Source of the DNA: Blastopirellula sp. J2-11
Lineage (GTDB): Bacteria > Planctomycetota > Planctomycetia > Pirellulales > Pirellulaceae
Length of the DNA: 64,000 bases
Assembly: GCF_024584705.1 (NCBI RefSeq)
Contig: NZ_CP097384.1
Location: 2,418,001-2,482,000 of the forward strand
Reading direction: 5' to 3'
In this document: positions 53,713-63,439 of the stretch, piece after piece
Layout of the letters: each line of letters begins with the position of its first letter
Numbering within the stretch: position 1 is the first letter of the stretch
The notes under the pieces: generated by a model
Told to the model about the DNA's origin: nothing
Databases searched by the model: none
What the model saw: only the letters and a program-made list of their open reading frames with translations
Made by a program: the position numbers and the translations under genes

Positions 53713-55731
53713 TCATTTCCACGAGGTTTCTCCTGCGGTGAACGGCAGCGCATCCTGCGTATCGGCGATTCCGTCTCCATCCGCATCATCGGGCGACTTG
53801 CGATCATACGCTGGGATGGGTTGCGACTGAATCGCTTTCCAAAGCGCGATTGCCGTTTCGCGACGCGTCTGGGGCGGCGTTGTCGCGGTCACGGCGCAAT
53901 CATATCCCTTCGATTGAATATGCTTCACCACCGCGGTCACCCATTCTGCTTCCGCCGGCGCGTCGGGTCGAAAGCTGGTCTCATTCGGCGCGAGAGGAAA
54001 CAAACGACGAAGAGCCAATTGTTGAATCGCAACAAATCCATCCTCGTAGGGATCAACATCATTGAAAGGCCAGATGACCATCGCGGCAGCCTCTTTCTGG
54101 CTGAGCAAACCGGTCCAGATTTCCGCTAGCCATTGCGGATCCTGCCACATCTCGCGCGGAGAAACTTCCTTCAGCAAACTGACCGCAGCGACCGCTCCGC
54201 ATGCCTGACCGGCCGCCATCGATTGGTCGTGCAAGCGGCAAGAGGAGCTGACGATGCTGGAGTATCCCAAATTCTTTTGAGCTCCCAGCAAGCCGTCCAG
54301 CTTTTGCGGTACAAAGCTGCGTAGGGGAAAAATCGCGAGTCCTGTTCCTCCCACGCCGAATCTTCGCTTGCCGCGAAAACTCGCATCCCAGGGGCCCTCT
54401 GCGCCTTCTGGGCTGAGCCACTTCCGCGCGGTCGGATGAAAATCGAGTTCAAACTGCCAAGAGAAGACTCCATCTGCAAACATCGTCTGCGCGTAGTTGG
54501 ACTGTGCTCCCGCTCCAACCACTTCCTGTTCCTTGAGCATGTGCAGCGCTTTCAGTCGCAGACTCTCTCTTACATAGGGTTTGGGAGGAAGTTTGTCGGC
54601 AGTGCCAAACTCATCGCTCATCGCCATCGTGCGGAAAGAGGGGTATTTCTGCTGCATGAAATACAGATATTGCAAGGTGCGCAGACGCGCGTCTTGAAAG
54701 ACGATTTCTCGCTGCTGCGGCGTCAAAGCGACAAACTGCTTTGTAGATGCGCCTGGTTCCGTCGCTTCCAGCGAGGCGGCTACGTCGTCCGTGAAGACAT
54801 CCAGCGGATAATCGACCTGCGGATTATTAATCAGATAGATGTCGGCCTGTTGGCGATCCTGAAGCGCTTTGCCGTCGACGAGTCGCCGCGAAGCGAAATT
54901 GAACTTGTCATCGATCCATTTCCACTGTCCTAAAAAATCGCGTTCATCGTAGCCAGCCGGCTGAGGAATCAAAGCTTCTTCCGCCTGGGCGACGAGAATC
55001 ATGCACCACGTAATTGGATTCACATCGGTGTTTGGCTCGGGAGATTCCTGCGCTCGCGGTTCTCCATATTTGGAACGAGCGTCCAGGCCGAAATCATAAG
55101 GAGCGCCGGAAAGCTTGATGACGTCGCCCCAGTCGCTGGCGTCGATCGTCATCTTGGCCTGCACTGTCAACGGAGTCGCGGCTGCTGCGAGCGGTTCAAA
55201 GGCGACGTCCTTTACGCGGTTGTCTTGCACCGTGACAGACTTTACCCGCAGATTAGAAAAACGTTGAATTTGCCCAGACGCTTCGTACGGTTGAAGTAAT
55301 GCTGCGAAGATCTCATGCGCGATCACGGGGCGACAAGTCGTAATCACACGCGTATTTCCAGGACGGCGCACTCCGTACAGTTCTTCGTTCTTGTCTTCAA
55401 TCGCGTCGATCACTTCTCGAAATAGTCCGGAGCGAGGGATCGGGACTTTGCCGTTGTATTCATGGGCGCGATTCTCATCGATCGCTCCCAGAGCTTCGGA
55501 AGAGAACTGACCGCCGACCCAATCGGTGTCGTTGACCAGCACGATTCGCTTGACGCCCATCCGCGCCGCTTGGACCGCGGCGGCGCAGCCTGACTCGGTC
55601 CCCCCCACGACCAGCAAGTCCGTTTCGATGATCGACGGAGTTACGGCATCAACCGCCCAAGCAGCGCCGACATTCCATAATACGATCGCTGCGATCAAGC
55701 CATTCAAGCGAAGCCGTGTGGTGGGCGACAT
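53713..55731 (-). CDS. Secreted FAD-dependent oxidoreductase
   Basis: A 672-residue protein with signal peptide MSPTTRLRLNGLIAAIVLWNVGAAWA. Dinucleotide-binding start ETDLLVVGGTESGCAAAVQAARMG with GGTESG in place of GxGxxG (FAD_oxidored/PF12831-like group), then VNDTDWVGGQFSSEALGAIDENR. ITTCRPVIAHEIFAALLQP and MTIDASDWGDVIKLSGAPYDFG follow the family. C-terminus DADGDGIADTQDALPF is a thrombospondin type 3-like calcium-binding repeat and may tether it. Substrate unknown, perhaps a sugar or sugar alcohol. It is divergent from the IclR regulator, which probably controls it. Confidence 0.88.
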   Translation of the reverse strand: MSPTTRLRLNGLIAAIVLWNVGAAWAVDAVTPSIIETDLLVVGGTESGCAAAVQAARMGVKRIVLVNDTDWVGGQFSSEALGAIDENRAHEYNGKVPIPRSGLFREVIDAIEDKNEELYGVRRPGNTRVITTCRPVIAHEIFAALLQPYEASGQIQRFSNLRVKSVTVQDNRVKDVAFEPLAAAATPLTVQAKMTIDASDWGDVIKLSGAPYDFGLDARSKYGEPRAQESPEPNTDVNPITWCMILVAQAEEALIPQPAGYDERDFLGQWKWIDDKFNFASRRLVDGKALQDRQQADIYLINNPQVDYPLDVFTDDVAASLEATEPGASTKQFVALTPQQREIVFQDARLRTLQYLYFMQQKYPSFRTMAMSDEFGTADKLPPKPYVRESLRLKALHMLKEQEVVGAGAQSNYAQTMFADGVFSWQFELDFHPTARKWLSPEGAEGPWDASFRGKRRFGVGGTGLAIFPLRSFVPQKLDGLLGAQKNLGYSSIVSSSCRLHDQSMAAGQACGAVAAVSLLKEVSPREMWQDPQWLAEIWTGLLSQKEAAAMVIWPFNDVDPYEDGFVAIQQLALRRLFPLAPNETSFRPDAPAEAEWVTAVVKHIQSKGYDCAVTATTPPQTRRETAIALWKAIQSQPIPAYDRKSPDDADGDGIADTQDALPFTAGETSWK

Positions 55732-55920
55732 GTTTTTTCTCCAGGGGTTTCAACAAAGGCTCGACCGGCGAGGACAAAGTCCGGCGTGCGAAAGGTGCTC
55801 AAGGAAATGATTTGTAAAAAAACGAGAAATTCTGTTGCTGTTTGTTATATGAAACGGTAGTTTAAATGTCAAACAAGTAATTACTGACTAGCAGCGAAGC
55901 TCAACCGTTTGGGAAGTTCC

Positions 55921-56736
55921 ATGGCTACCGCGAAAACGCAGGATGTCGTTGTCGAAAACGATCGTTATCACGTTCCCAGCCTGGTGCGTGCGTTGCAGAT
56001 TTTGGAACTGATCGCCGGCGCCCCTTCGGCGCTTGGGGTTTCCGAAATGGCGGCGCGGCTCGGTATTCCCAAGAACAGCATCTTTCGGATCGTCACCACG
56101 CTGGCGGATTACGGATATCTCAATCGAGAGCCGATTCTCAAGCTGTACAGCACTTCAACCAAACTGCTGGCGCTGGGATATGCGGCGGTCAATGAGTCGC
56201 AATTGCTGGAAAAGGCGTTGGGGCCGATGCGCTGTTTGCGGGACGCGACGCAAGAAACCGTCTTGCTGGGCGTCCTCAGCGGAGGCCACGGCGTGGTCGT
56301 CGAGCAGTTGCTCAGCCCCCAGGCGGTCAAAGTCATGGTCGAGATTGGCCACCAGTTTCCGTTGCACACGTCGGCGCCGGGAAAAGTGATGGTGGCGCAT
56401 TTGCCTGCGGCGGAAATGGACGTGATCGTCGAGCAGATTGATTTCGTTCGCTATACCAACCGCACGATTACCGATCGTGCCGCCTACTTCCAAGAGTTGG
56501 AACGGGTTCGCGAGCATGGTTTCGCCGTCGATCGCGAAGAACAAGTCGAAGGGGTCAACTGCATCGCGGCCCCCATTCGAAATCGGAGAAATGAAGTGAT
56601 CGCAGCGATTTGGGTGACCGGCCCTAGCGCTCGTTTCAAGAAAGCGTCGCTAGAAACGATTCGACGCAAGACGATTGAACAGGCGAATGTCATTTCAGGC
56701 CGCATCGGCTGGAGTCCTTCCAACTCTGCGGACTGA
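55921..56736 (+). CDS. IclR family transcriptional regulator
   Basis: A 271-residue protein from ATG 55921; a TTG at 55909 is also in frame. Winged-helix region LVRALQILELIAGAPSALGVSEMAARLGIPKNSIFRIVTTL, then the IclR effector domain with GYAAVNESQLLEKALGPM, GHQFPLHTSAPGKVMVAHLP, REHGFAVDREEQVEGVNCIAAPI and VIAAIWVTGPSARF. Effector unknown. AAAC-N4-GTTT at 55852-55863 between this gene and the divergent FAD oxidoreductase is a candidate operator, though weak. The DUF1559 gene 5 lies 150 bases downstream on the same strand. Confidence 0.92.
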   Translation: MATAKTQDVVVENDRYHVPSLVRALQILELIAGAPSALGVSEMAARLGIPKNSIFRIVTTLADYGYLNREPILKLYSTSTKLLALGYAAVNESQLLEKALGPMRCLRDATQETVLLGVLSGGHGVVVEQLLSPQAVKVMVEIGHQFPLHTSAPGKVMVAHLPAAEMDVIVEQIDFVRYTNRTITDRAAYFQELERVREHGFAVDREEQVEGVNCIAAPIRNRRNEVIAAIWVTGPSARFKKASLETIRRKTIEQANVISGRIGWSPSNSAD

Positions 56737-56886
56737 TTGATTTAAGACCGGTCATTTCCCCCCCAGAACAGAAATCGAGGAGTCATTTCGATCGTAGCCA
56801 AGTTGCAGCGAACGCCATTTCCATAGATCAACAGCAGAGCTTATCTCGCATCTTTTCCATCTCATCCTATTCGCAGGAAATTTGCC

Positions 56887-57918
56887 ATGAATATTCATTT
56901 CAATCGAGGCGATCAATATCGACGCCGCGGTTTTACGCTTGTCGAGTTATTGGTGGTCATCGCGATCATCGGCGTATTGATCGCTTTGCTTTTGCCGGCG
57001 GTCCAGCAAGCGCGCGAAGCGGCTCGTCGCATGAGTTGCACCAACAAGTTGAAACAGTTGGGGCTGGCGCTGCATAACTATCACGACACGTTCAGCGTCT
57101 TTCCGCCAGGCAACGTAATGTCGGCAAAGCGAGAGACCTATCCGACAAATTGGTGCAGATGGCCCGCTTCCACTGCTTATAACGGCGCTCCTTGGTCGGT
57201 GCTGATTCTGCCGCAATTGGAACAAGGCAATCTCCATTCGCGGGTCGAAATGGGCTCGCGTTTTACCGGCATGACCGATCATAGTCCGACGGATGACCCG
57301 AATGGTTCCGCGGCCAATCATGCGGTTTTTTTGACGCCCAATCCCGCTTATCAATGCCCCAGCGATCCGAACTCGGCGTCGGACGCCAACAACAGCACCT
57401 ACTTTGGAGTCATGGGCGGGGCCATCGGTAACGTCGCGACGCAAAAGCCAGATATCTGCGCGTCGGCGACCGATCGTTACTTTTTTACCGAAGGCATTCT
57501 CTTTGTCGATTCCAGGATTAGCTTTCGCGATATCCTCGATGGATCGACAAATACCTATCTTGTCGGCGAAACGAAGTATCAGTTGCGTCCAGGCGGACGA
57601 GCGGCGGCCTCCTCCACTTATCCCAACGCCTATTTTGGCTGGGCGTCGAGCGTTCGTAGCGTGGACGCTGGCGGCGCCGTCGCCGGCGTGATGACCGCGT
57701 CCCGTTGGCAGATCAATTCGCTCGCCCAAGATGGATCGAAGATCGACACCGCTTTCTCGAATCGCGGCGCACAAAACGGAACGATGGGCAGCTTTCACCC
57801 CGGCGGCTGCAATGCGAATTTTGCGGATGGTTCCGTTCGATTCATGAGCCAGACGATGGACTTGGAAACGCATCGCGTGTTGGGGAGTCGCGATGAAGGG
57901 GTTGTCGCGAGCTTTTAG
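56887..57918 (+). CDS. DUF1559 pseudopilin-like protein 5
   Basis: A 343-residue protein, leader MNIHFNRGDQYRRRG then [37 protein letters not shown], the longer insert NAPWSVLILPQLEQGN-type region, CPSDPNSASDANNST, ILDGSTNTYLVGETKYQ and HPGGCNANFADG (H-X9-DG). It lies 150 bases after the IclR gene and 108 before the lipoprotein, so it may share the IclR transcript. Confidence 0.9.
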   Translation: MNIHFNRGDQYRRRGFTLVELLVVIAIIGVLIALLLPAVQQAREAARRMSCTNKLKQLGLALHNYHDTFSVFPPGNVMSAKRETYPTNWCRWPASTAYNGAPWSVLILPQLEQGNLHSRVEMGSRFTGMTDHSPTDDPNGSAANHAVFLTPNPAYQCPSDPNSASDANNSTYFGVMGGAIGNVATQKPDICASATDRYFFTEGILFVDSRISFRDILDGSTNTYLVGETKYQLRPGGRAAASSTYPNAYFGWASSVRSVDAGGAVAGVMTASRWQINSLAQDGSKIDTAFSNRGAQNGTMGSFHPGGCNANFADGSVRFMSQTMDLETHRVLGSRDEGVVASF

Positions 57919-58026
57919 TGGGAAACCGACGATTCGTCAATCTGCAAGGCAGGCGTTTCACGTACGAATCATTCGGCGGAATCGGAGCGCATCCATCATC
58001 ATTTTATCTCTAGCGAGTTTATTGGA

Positions 58027-58437
58027 ATGAGAAATTCTCACGCAAACACATTATCTCTTGCCGCCCTCCTCTTTCCCTGTTTGATTGGCGTCGGCTGTTT
58101 TTCGGATCCATCCAGCTTGCGCACCTACCAATGTTCCGGCATGGTCACCTTTGACGGCAAGCCGGTGGAGTTGGGCTACATTAGTTTTGAGCCCAACACC
58201 GCCGCCGGAAACTCGGGACCAGGCGCCAGTGTAAAAATTACGCAAGGGCGATATGTGACTGAATCTGGTAAAGGAGTCGTCGGAGGGCCCTATCGCGTCG
58301 TTATCGTCGGCTACGACGGCAAGTCGCCGGATGGTTTGGGTGACGGAAATCCGCTCTTTCCCGAGATCGTCATCGAACGCGATTTGCCGCAAGATGACTC
58401 GGTGCAAGACTTCGAGGTTCCGCGCGGTAAGCGATAG
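58027..58437 (+). CDS. Lipoprotein with TTR-like domain (partner of DUF1559 5)
   Basis: A 136-residue protein, MRNSHANTLSLAALLFPCLIGVGC with Cys24. Core CSGMVTFDGKPVELGYISFEP followed by ASVKITQGRYVTESGKGVVGGPYRVVIVGYDG. It shares the missing KYN segment and the GKGVVGGP-type turn with the lipoprotein at 21558, so those two form a subgroup. Convergent with the UVR-motif gene. Confidence 0.83.
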   Translation: MRNSHANTLSLAALLFPCLIGVGCFSDPSSLRTYQCSGMVTFDGKPVELGYISFEPNTAAGNSGPGASVKITQGRYVTESGKGVVGGPYRVVIVGYDGKSPDGLGDGNPLFPEIVIERDLPQDDSVQDFEVPRGKR

Positions 58438-58489
58438 AGCAAGCTCGCCTTGCGGGCGGAGTAGACGCGGCGTCAGCAGTCGGCCTGTA

Positions 58490-59221
58490 CTACCGTTCCC
58501 GTTTCGAGATGCGATCGCGGATTTGGGCGGCGCGTTCGTATTCTTCTTGGGCGACCGCTTCGGACAGTTGTTCTTGCAGCGTCTGTCCGACTTCGTATTG
58601 GCTGCGTAGTTGTTCGCGCAGTTCGATCAAGCGTTTGACCAGTTCGTCGTTATCGTATTCGTCTTCCAGTTCGAATTCGGCGAAGACTTCGCGCATTTCT
58701 TCCAGCCCGAGATTGATCACTTCAATCGCGCGCTCCGGCGTCAGGTCAGTGAGCGTCGCCAGCGCGGCGGCTTGAATTCGATGGAAGAGTACGAAGGGGC
58801 GAAACTGTTCGTGCGAGTCGATCCACTCGTCATCGTCCGAGTGGTCGCGGCAAATGTCCATCAACAGCAGAGTTTGATCGGCGTCACGTACGGCCCGTTG
58901 ATACTCTCGCAGACCGAGCCAGCAAATCCGGCGGTGATAGAACTGGATGAACTCCCGATCGATTTCGGTGCAATCGCCGTCGGTCAGGATGTAATCAGGA
59001 TCCTCGTCGATCCGCTGTTGCAGGTAGTCGGCGTAGGTGACAAAACCAAACGGCTCGCCCCCGTCGGGACGCCCGTCGACTTCCATTTGCATCAACCCCA
59101 TTTCGATTCGCATCTGAACCACATCACGACCGTCGTCGCCTGACACGATCCGCGCGCTAAGGTGCCCGTTTTCAAAGGGCCAATCATTTAAGATGGAGTC
59201 GATATGCTCGGGATTTTCCAT
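58490..59221 (-). CDS. UvrB/UvrC-motif protein
   Basis: A 243-residue protein from ATG 59221 (MENPEHIDSILNDWPFENG). Acidic throughout, with IVSGDDGRDVVQMRIEMGLMQMEVDGRPDG as its recognisable N-terminal block. The last 45 residues, LREQLRSQYEVGQTLQEQLSEAVAQEEYERAAQIRDRI, are the UVR motif (alpha hairpin) also found in UvrB and ClpC-adaptor McsA. It may be a partner or adaptor rather than a nuclease. It stands between the DUF1559/lipoprotein pair and arfB. Confidence 0.8.
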   Translation of the reverse strand: MENPEHIDSILNDWPFENGHLSARIVSGDDGRDVVQMRIEMGLMQMEVDGRPDGGEPFGFVTYADYLQQRIDEDPDYILTDGDCTEIDREFIQFYHRRICWLGLREYQRAVRDADQTLLLMDICRDHSDDDEWIDSHEQFRPFVLFHRIQAAALATLTDLTPERAIEVINLGLEEMREVFAEFELEDEYDNDELVKRLIELREQLRSQYEVGQTLQEQLSEAVAQEEYERAAQIRDRISKRER

Positions 59222-59369
59222 AGCCAAATTATAGCGCACGCTGCGTGTTTTGAGCTAGGCGGCGCGAATTTATCGAATGCTCGGATCTTGCCGCCGATTG
59301 GTAGTGCTAATAGAGCCTGCACGTGCCCCCCCGACGAAATGCGAATGAACGGTTGCGGTTCGACGCGAC

Positions 59370-59801
59370 TTATTCAGGCGGAGCGCCCGGCGGACGTCGC
59401 ATTTTTTTCGTTTCGCCCCGCTGTTTCTTGTTGGTGATTCGCCGTTCTACAGAACCGCGACTGGGGCGCGTGGCGCGACGCGGTTTCTCTCGCGCCGCCG
59501 AATCAAGCAAAATGACGCGCAACTTTTCTAGGCAACTGTCGATGTTGGCTCGTTGATCGCGGCTATTATCATCACTGATAATGATCTCGCCGTTTTTATT
59601 GATGCGCCCTCCCCAGCGAGTTCGCAGGCGTTCTTTCACGCGATCGTCGATATGCTCGGATTCGTCAAAGGCCCAGCGCAGCATCGCCTTGGAGTTGACC
59701 TTGTTCACGTTTTGGCCGCCGGGGCCGCTGCTGCGTGAGAAGGTAAACTTCAATTCCGCCAAGGGAATCTGGATCGAGTTGTTGACGCGTAAAACGGGCA
59801 T
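59370..59801 (-). CDS. arfB: Alternative ribosome-rescue factor B
   Basis: A 143-residue protein from ATG 59801 (MPVLRVNNSIQIPLAELKFTFSRSS), preceded by AGGTG 5 bases before; a second start 10 codons upstream is less likely. SSGPGGQNVNKVNSKAMLRW contains the GGQ catalytic motif at 28-30. The C-terminal tail is positively charged (RRATRPSRGSVERRITNKKQRGETKKMRR), as needed to enter the mRNA channel of stalled ribosomes. It hydrolyses peptidyl-tRNA on non-stop complexes. The sequence has normal length. Confidence 0.95.
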   Translation of the reverse strand: MPVLRVNNSIQIPLAELKFTFSRSSGPGGQNVNKVNSKAMLRWAFDESEHIDDRVKERLRTRWGGRINKNGEIIISDDNSRDQRANIDSCLEKLRVILLDSAAREKPRRATRPSRGSVERRITNKKQRGETKKMRRPPGAPPE

Positions 59802-59894
59802 GGGAGCACCTGGGACAGCAATCGTCTGCATGACATTGTAGACTGGTAGTCAATCTCTCGCTTCGTATGGACCTACCTATCGAATTATCCTGCC

Positions 59895-61295
59895 ATGAAA
59901 AACAGAAAAAACGCCGCACTCGCGGCTTTCGTGCTTGGTGCTCTCATTTGCGTCACCCCATCCGCCGTGCAAGGGAACGAAACGCTTCCGCCGGATCTGG
60001 CGACGCGACGCTCAGGCAGCGACTGGCCGATCTTTTTGGGGCCAACGCGCGACAGTAAGTCGCCAGAGACCGGTTTGACGACACCTTGGCCGGCTGCGGG
60101 ACCGCGCGTTGTTTGGCAGCGCGAACTGGGGACCAGCTACGGGATTGGTTCGGTCAGCCGCGGTCGCTTTTTTCAATTCGATCGGTATGACGATGTCGAA
60201 CGACTGAGCGTCCTCCACGCCGAGACCGGCGAGTTGCTCTGGAAGTTTGAATATCCGACCGCCTACGAAGATTCGCTTGGCTACAACAATGGCCCGCGCA
60301 CATCGCCGATTGTCGATGGGGATCGGGTCTATCTCTACGGCGCCGAGGGAAAACTGCATTGCCTGCAGATATCGACGCAGAAATTATTATGGAAGGTCGA
60401 TCTCAACGAAAAGTTCGCGGTTGTGCAAAACTTTTTTGGCGTCGGCAGCTCGCCGGTGATCTATGGCGACCTGCTATTGGTGATGGTCGGCGGCAGTCCG
60501 CCGGAGTCGCACAATTTTGGCCGCTTTGATTTGGATCGCGTCATCGGCAAAGATAGCTGCGTGGTCGCTTTGAACAAGCGAACTGGTGAAGTGGTCTATC
60601 ACATTAGCGACGACCTGGCGAGTTACGCCGGCATCAATTGGGCCCAGATCGGCGACCGACCGTACGCTTTCGCGTTCGCCCGCTCAGGGCTGCTGGCCTT
60701 TCAGCCAGAAACCGGCGTCATCGATTTCCAGTTTCCCTGGCGCGCCAGAATTCGGGACAGCGTCAACGCCAGCACGCCGGTGATTGTGGGGGACGAAGTA
60801 TTTATTTCCGAAACGTATGGTCCCGGCAGCGCTCTGTTAAAGGTGAAGACCGGCGGATACGACGTCGTCTGGCAAGATGATGAGAAAAAGCGGGACAAGG
60901 CGATGCAGACCCACTGGAATACCGCAATCCATCATCAGGGTTACTTGTACGGATCAAGCGGTCGGCACAGCAACAACGCCGAGCTGCGCTGCATCGATTG
61001 GAAGACCGGCAAAGTGCAATGGAGCGTCGCCGGGCTCACGCGATCTTCGCTGTTATACGTCGACGGTCATTTCGTCTGTCTCAGCGAAGATGGCGTCTTG
61101 CGGCTGATCAAAGCGAACCCCGAGAAGTACGAGATGGTGTCGGAGGTCAACTTGCTGCAGGCAACCAAGCCTGGCCAGCGTGAGCGTCCCCTACTCAAAT
61201 ATCCCGCTTGGGCGGCGCCGATCTTGTCGCACGGTTTGATGTACGTCCGCGGTGATGATCGGTTGGTTTGTCTGGAAGTCATTCCCGAAAAATAG
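59895..61295 (+). CDS. Secreted PQQ-like beta-propeller protein 2
   Basis: A 466-residue protein with signal peptide MKNRKNAALAAFVLGALICVTPSAVQG. The family entry WPIFLGPTRDSKSPETGLTTPWP is followed by blades with YGIGSVSRGRFFQFDRYD, LLWKFEYPTAYEDS, KLLWKVDLNEKF, EVVYHISDDLASY and KVQWSVAGLTRSSLL. Similar in size and fold to the protein at 25663, though the blades are not close copies. No catalytic role assigned. Repeat B copy 3 follows its stop. Confidence 0.88.
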   Translation: MKNRKNAALAAFVLGALICVTPSAVQGNETLPPDLATRRSGSDWPIFLGPTRDSKSPETGLTTPWPAAGPRVVWQRELGTSYGIGSVSRGRFFQFDRYDDVERLSVLHAETGELLWKFEYPTAYEDSLGYNNGPRTSPIVDGDRVYLYGAEGKLHCLQISTQKLLWKVDLNEKFAVVQNFFGVGSSPVIYGDLLLVMVGGSPPESHNFGRFDLDRVIGKDSCVVALNKRTGEVVYHISDDLASYAGINWAQIGDRPYAFAFARSGLLAFQPETGVIDFQFPWRARIRDSVNASTPVIVGDEVFISETYGPGSALLKVKTGGYDVVWQDDEKKRDKAMQTHWNTAIHHQGYLYGSSGRHSNNAELRCIDWKTGKVQWSVAGLTRSSLLYVDGHFVCLSEDGVLRLIKANPEKYEMVSEVNLLQATKPGQRERPLLKYPAWAAPILSHGLMYVRGDDRLVCLEVIPEK

Positions 61296-61328
61296 TCATC
61301 CGACTGGAGCGGTTTCCTGCTTATCGAC

Positions 61329-61423
61329 ATCAGCCGCACGGCCTTAGCCGCGGTTTTTTGTCTCCAATTTACTGTTGACAATAGGTTCCTGCCAGAAACC
61401 GCGGCTAAGGCCGTGCGGCTGAT
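61329..61423 (+). repeat. Palindromic repeat family B, copy 3 (perfect 28-bp arms)
   Basis: Arms 61329-61356 and 61396-61423 are exact reverse complements over 28 bases, with a 39-base loop. Compared with the copy at 8312, one position in each arm has changed together (G to C on the left, C to G on the right), keeping the pairing. It lies between convergent genes. Confidence 0.85.
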
Positions 61424-61447
61424 TTTGTGAGAGAAGCCGACGCCAAA

Positions 61448-61484
61448 CAAAAAAACGGCGCCCCGCAAGGGACGCCGTTTTATT
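61448..61484 (-). terminator. Terminator of the second Gfo/Idh/MocA gene
   Basis: AAACGGCGTCCC and GGGGCGCCGTTT pair over 12 bp (one G-T) on the minus strand with a 4-base loop, followed by seven T residues. The plus-strand side is also T-rich, so it may work for the propeller gene as well. Confidence 0.85.
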
Positions 61485-61507
61485 TCGGCAGTTAAGTCAG
61501 GTTCACT

Positions 61508-62992
61508 CTACTTCGCAGGATCCTTGCCGTTGATCCAGGGACCTTCCAGACTTTGGTGGTCGGGATCGTTGATGGTTGAGCCGGTGTCGCCGGCTTTCCA
61601 ACCGGGGACATGTTCGGGCTTGCCGCGCTCTTTGGAGATCTTCTCCCACTTCTTCGACCATGAGCCGTCCGCTTCGCTGACCGTCATCTTCTCGTCGTCG
61701 AAGCGATAGATCTTGCCTTCACGGTGGCTGCGAGCGCCGAGATTCACCAATACGATCGCCGCAGCGCCCAAGTCGGGCGGATTGTTCACCGACTGCGGCT
61801 TGTTCTCTTGGATCGCGGTGATCCAGTTCTCGAAGTGCGCTTTGGTTTGATCCTTGGGCGCTTCCTTTTCGCTCTTGATGATCTGCTTTTCGTAAGGGAG
61901 TTCGGTCGGGCTGATGTGCGTGACCTGCGGACGTTCGGGAACGAACGTGAATTCTCCGGAAGTGTCGGGGCGATCAAAGACGATCGAGCCGTTGTGACCG
62001 CGGACCAGTTGCGAAATCGGAGTCTCCGAAGCGGCCATCGTCGCGGTGACCAGGCCTTGGCAACCTTCGTTGAACTCCGCGACCACCGTCGCGACATCCG
62101 GCACTTCGCGGCCGTCGTATTCCAAGTACAAGCCGCCGCTGCCGGTAACCCGAGCCGGGAACCGCAGTCCGGTCGCTTTCATCATCTGCGTCGTGCGGTG
62201 GACGAACAAGTCAGTGAACATGCCGCTGCCGAACTGCCAGAAGCGACGCCACTGAGCGAACACGGCGCGATCGAACGGTTGATCTTCGGCCAGGCCTTCA
62301 TCGACCCCTAGAAAACGCTTCCAGTCGATCGTCTTGGGAGTCATCTCTTTCGACAGTTTATAGTAACGCCATTGGCCGATGTCCGAGTTGCGGAAGTACT
62401 CGGTCTGATACATCAGCACTTTGCCTAGCAGGCCTGCGTCAATCTTCTCGCGAGCGGCGTCCCAGATCGGCAGACTGGTTCCCTGCACGCCGACCTGCAT
62501 CACTTTGCCAGAGTCTTTCCAGACGCTGACCAGTTCGATCGCTTCTTCGACTTGCTTGACCATCGGCTTTTCGCAATAGACGTGCATGCCGCCCTTCATC
62601 GCTTCGATGGCCTGAATCGCATGCCAATGGTCGGGCGTACCGATGCTCACCGCATCCAGGTTTTCTTTCTCGTACATGTCGCGAAAGTCGACGTAGCGCG
62701 CGACCTTGCCGCCGTTCTCTTTTTCGATGTAGTCGGCCGCGCGATTGCGATTGTGTTCGTAAACGTCGCAAACGGCGACCAATTCGATATTGGATCCTTC
62801 TTTCGCGAGAGCCGAAAGGCTCTTCACATGCGCGCCGAAGCCGCGTCCGCCGACGCCAACAAAGCCGATCCGAAGTTTTGAGTTAGCGTCGGCAGCTTGC
62901 GATCGATGGGCTTGCACGGCGAGGGAGGTCGCGGCAACGCCTGCGGCGGTCGTCTTCAGAAAAGTTCGACGCGAAGCATCGAAAGAATTCAT
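61508..62992 (-). CDS. Tat-exported Gfo/Idh/MocA family oxidoreductase 2
   Basis: A 494-residue protein from ATG 62992, with GGAG 8 bases before; the frame to 63025 is not used. Twin-arginine signal SRRTFLKTTAAGVAATSLAVQ near residues 7-30. Rossmann motif LRIGFVGVGGRGFG, the NAD-site aspartate in VCDVYEHNRNRAA, and YCEKPMVKQVEEAIEL (EKP motif, residues about 155). The C-terminal lid has GGLYLEYDGREVPDVATVVAEF. Unlike the protein at 9840 it is longer by about 60 residues, mostly at the C-terminus. Substrate unknown. A strong terminator follows. Confidence 0.9.
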   Translation of the reverse strand: MNSFDASRRTFLKTTAAGVAATSLAVQAHRSQAADANSKLRIGFVGVGGRGFGAHVKSLSALAKEGSNIELVAVCDVYEHNRNRAADYIEKENGGKVARYVDFRDMYEKENLDAVSIGTPDHWHAIQAIEAMKGGMHVYCEKPMVKQVEEAIELVSVWKDSGKVMQVGVQGTSLPIWDAAREKIDAGLLGKVLMYQTEYFRNSDIGQWRYYKLSKEMTPKTIDWKRFLGVDEGLAEDQPFDRAVFAQWRRFWQFGSGMFTDLFVHRTTQMMKATGLRFPARVTGSGGLYLEYDGREVPDVATVVAEFNEGCQGLVTATMAASETPISQLVRGHNGSIVFDRPDTSGEFTFVPERPQVTHISPTELPYEKQIIKSEKEAPKDQTKAHFENWITAIQENKPQSVNNPPDLGAAAIVLVNLGARSHREGKIYRFDDEKMTVSEADGSWSKKWEKISKERGKPEHVPGWKAGDTGSTINDPDHQSLEGPWINGKDPAK

Positions 62993-63439
62993 GGGCTGTT
63001 CTCCATTGGAAGGTTGGTGGGACATCGATAGAGGATGTTGTGTGAGGCGCCGATAGATACGGACGAGAAGGCTCGCTACTCCGAAGACGGAAAACGAGCC
63101 GCAGAACTACTTTAGTTGCATTCTCCGGCTTTCTCAATCCTCTCTCCTCTCCGTTTCCTCCAACACGGACCAATAGTCTGTCAAATCGAAGCAAGATTAC
63201 GCTGCGACTAACGAATACCAGCTTGAGCCCAACGGTTCATCGGTTGAAATTCGCCATTGAACGGGTGAAAGCCTTCATCAGAAAAGCGAAACAGCGGCGG
63301 ACTTGCAATTGGTAGAATTGCGTGCGCGGCGTTACTCAACCCTACGGCAGCGATTTCATGAGCAAAGTGGGAGTTATGCCTCGACTCCTCGACTTGCGCC
63401 GAGGGCAGACGCTTAGAGCCATGTTTGAAACGCGCCGAT
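62993..63439. other. Gap with no recognised gene
   Basis: This 447-base gap separates two minus-strand genes. It presumably carries the oxidoreductase promoter. The ORFs at 63056-63194 look random. Confidence 0.5.
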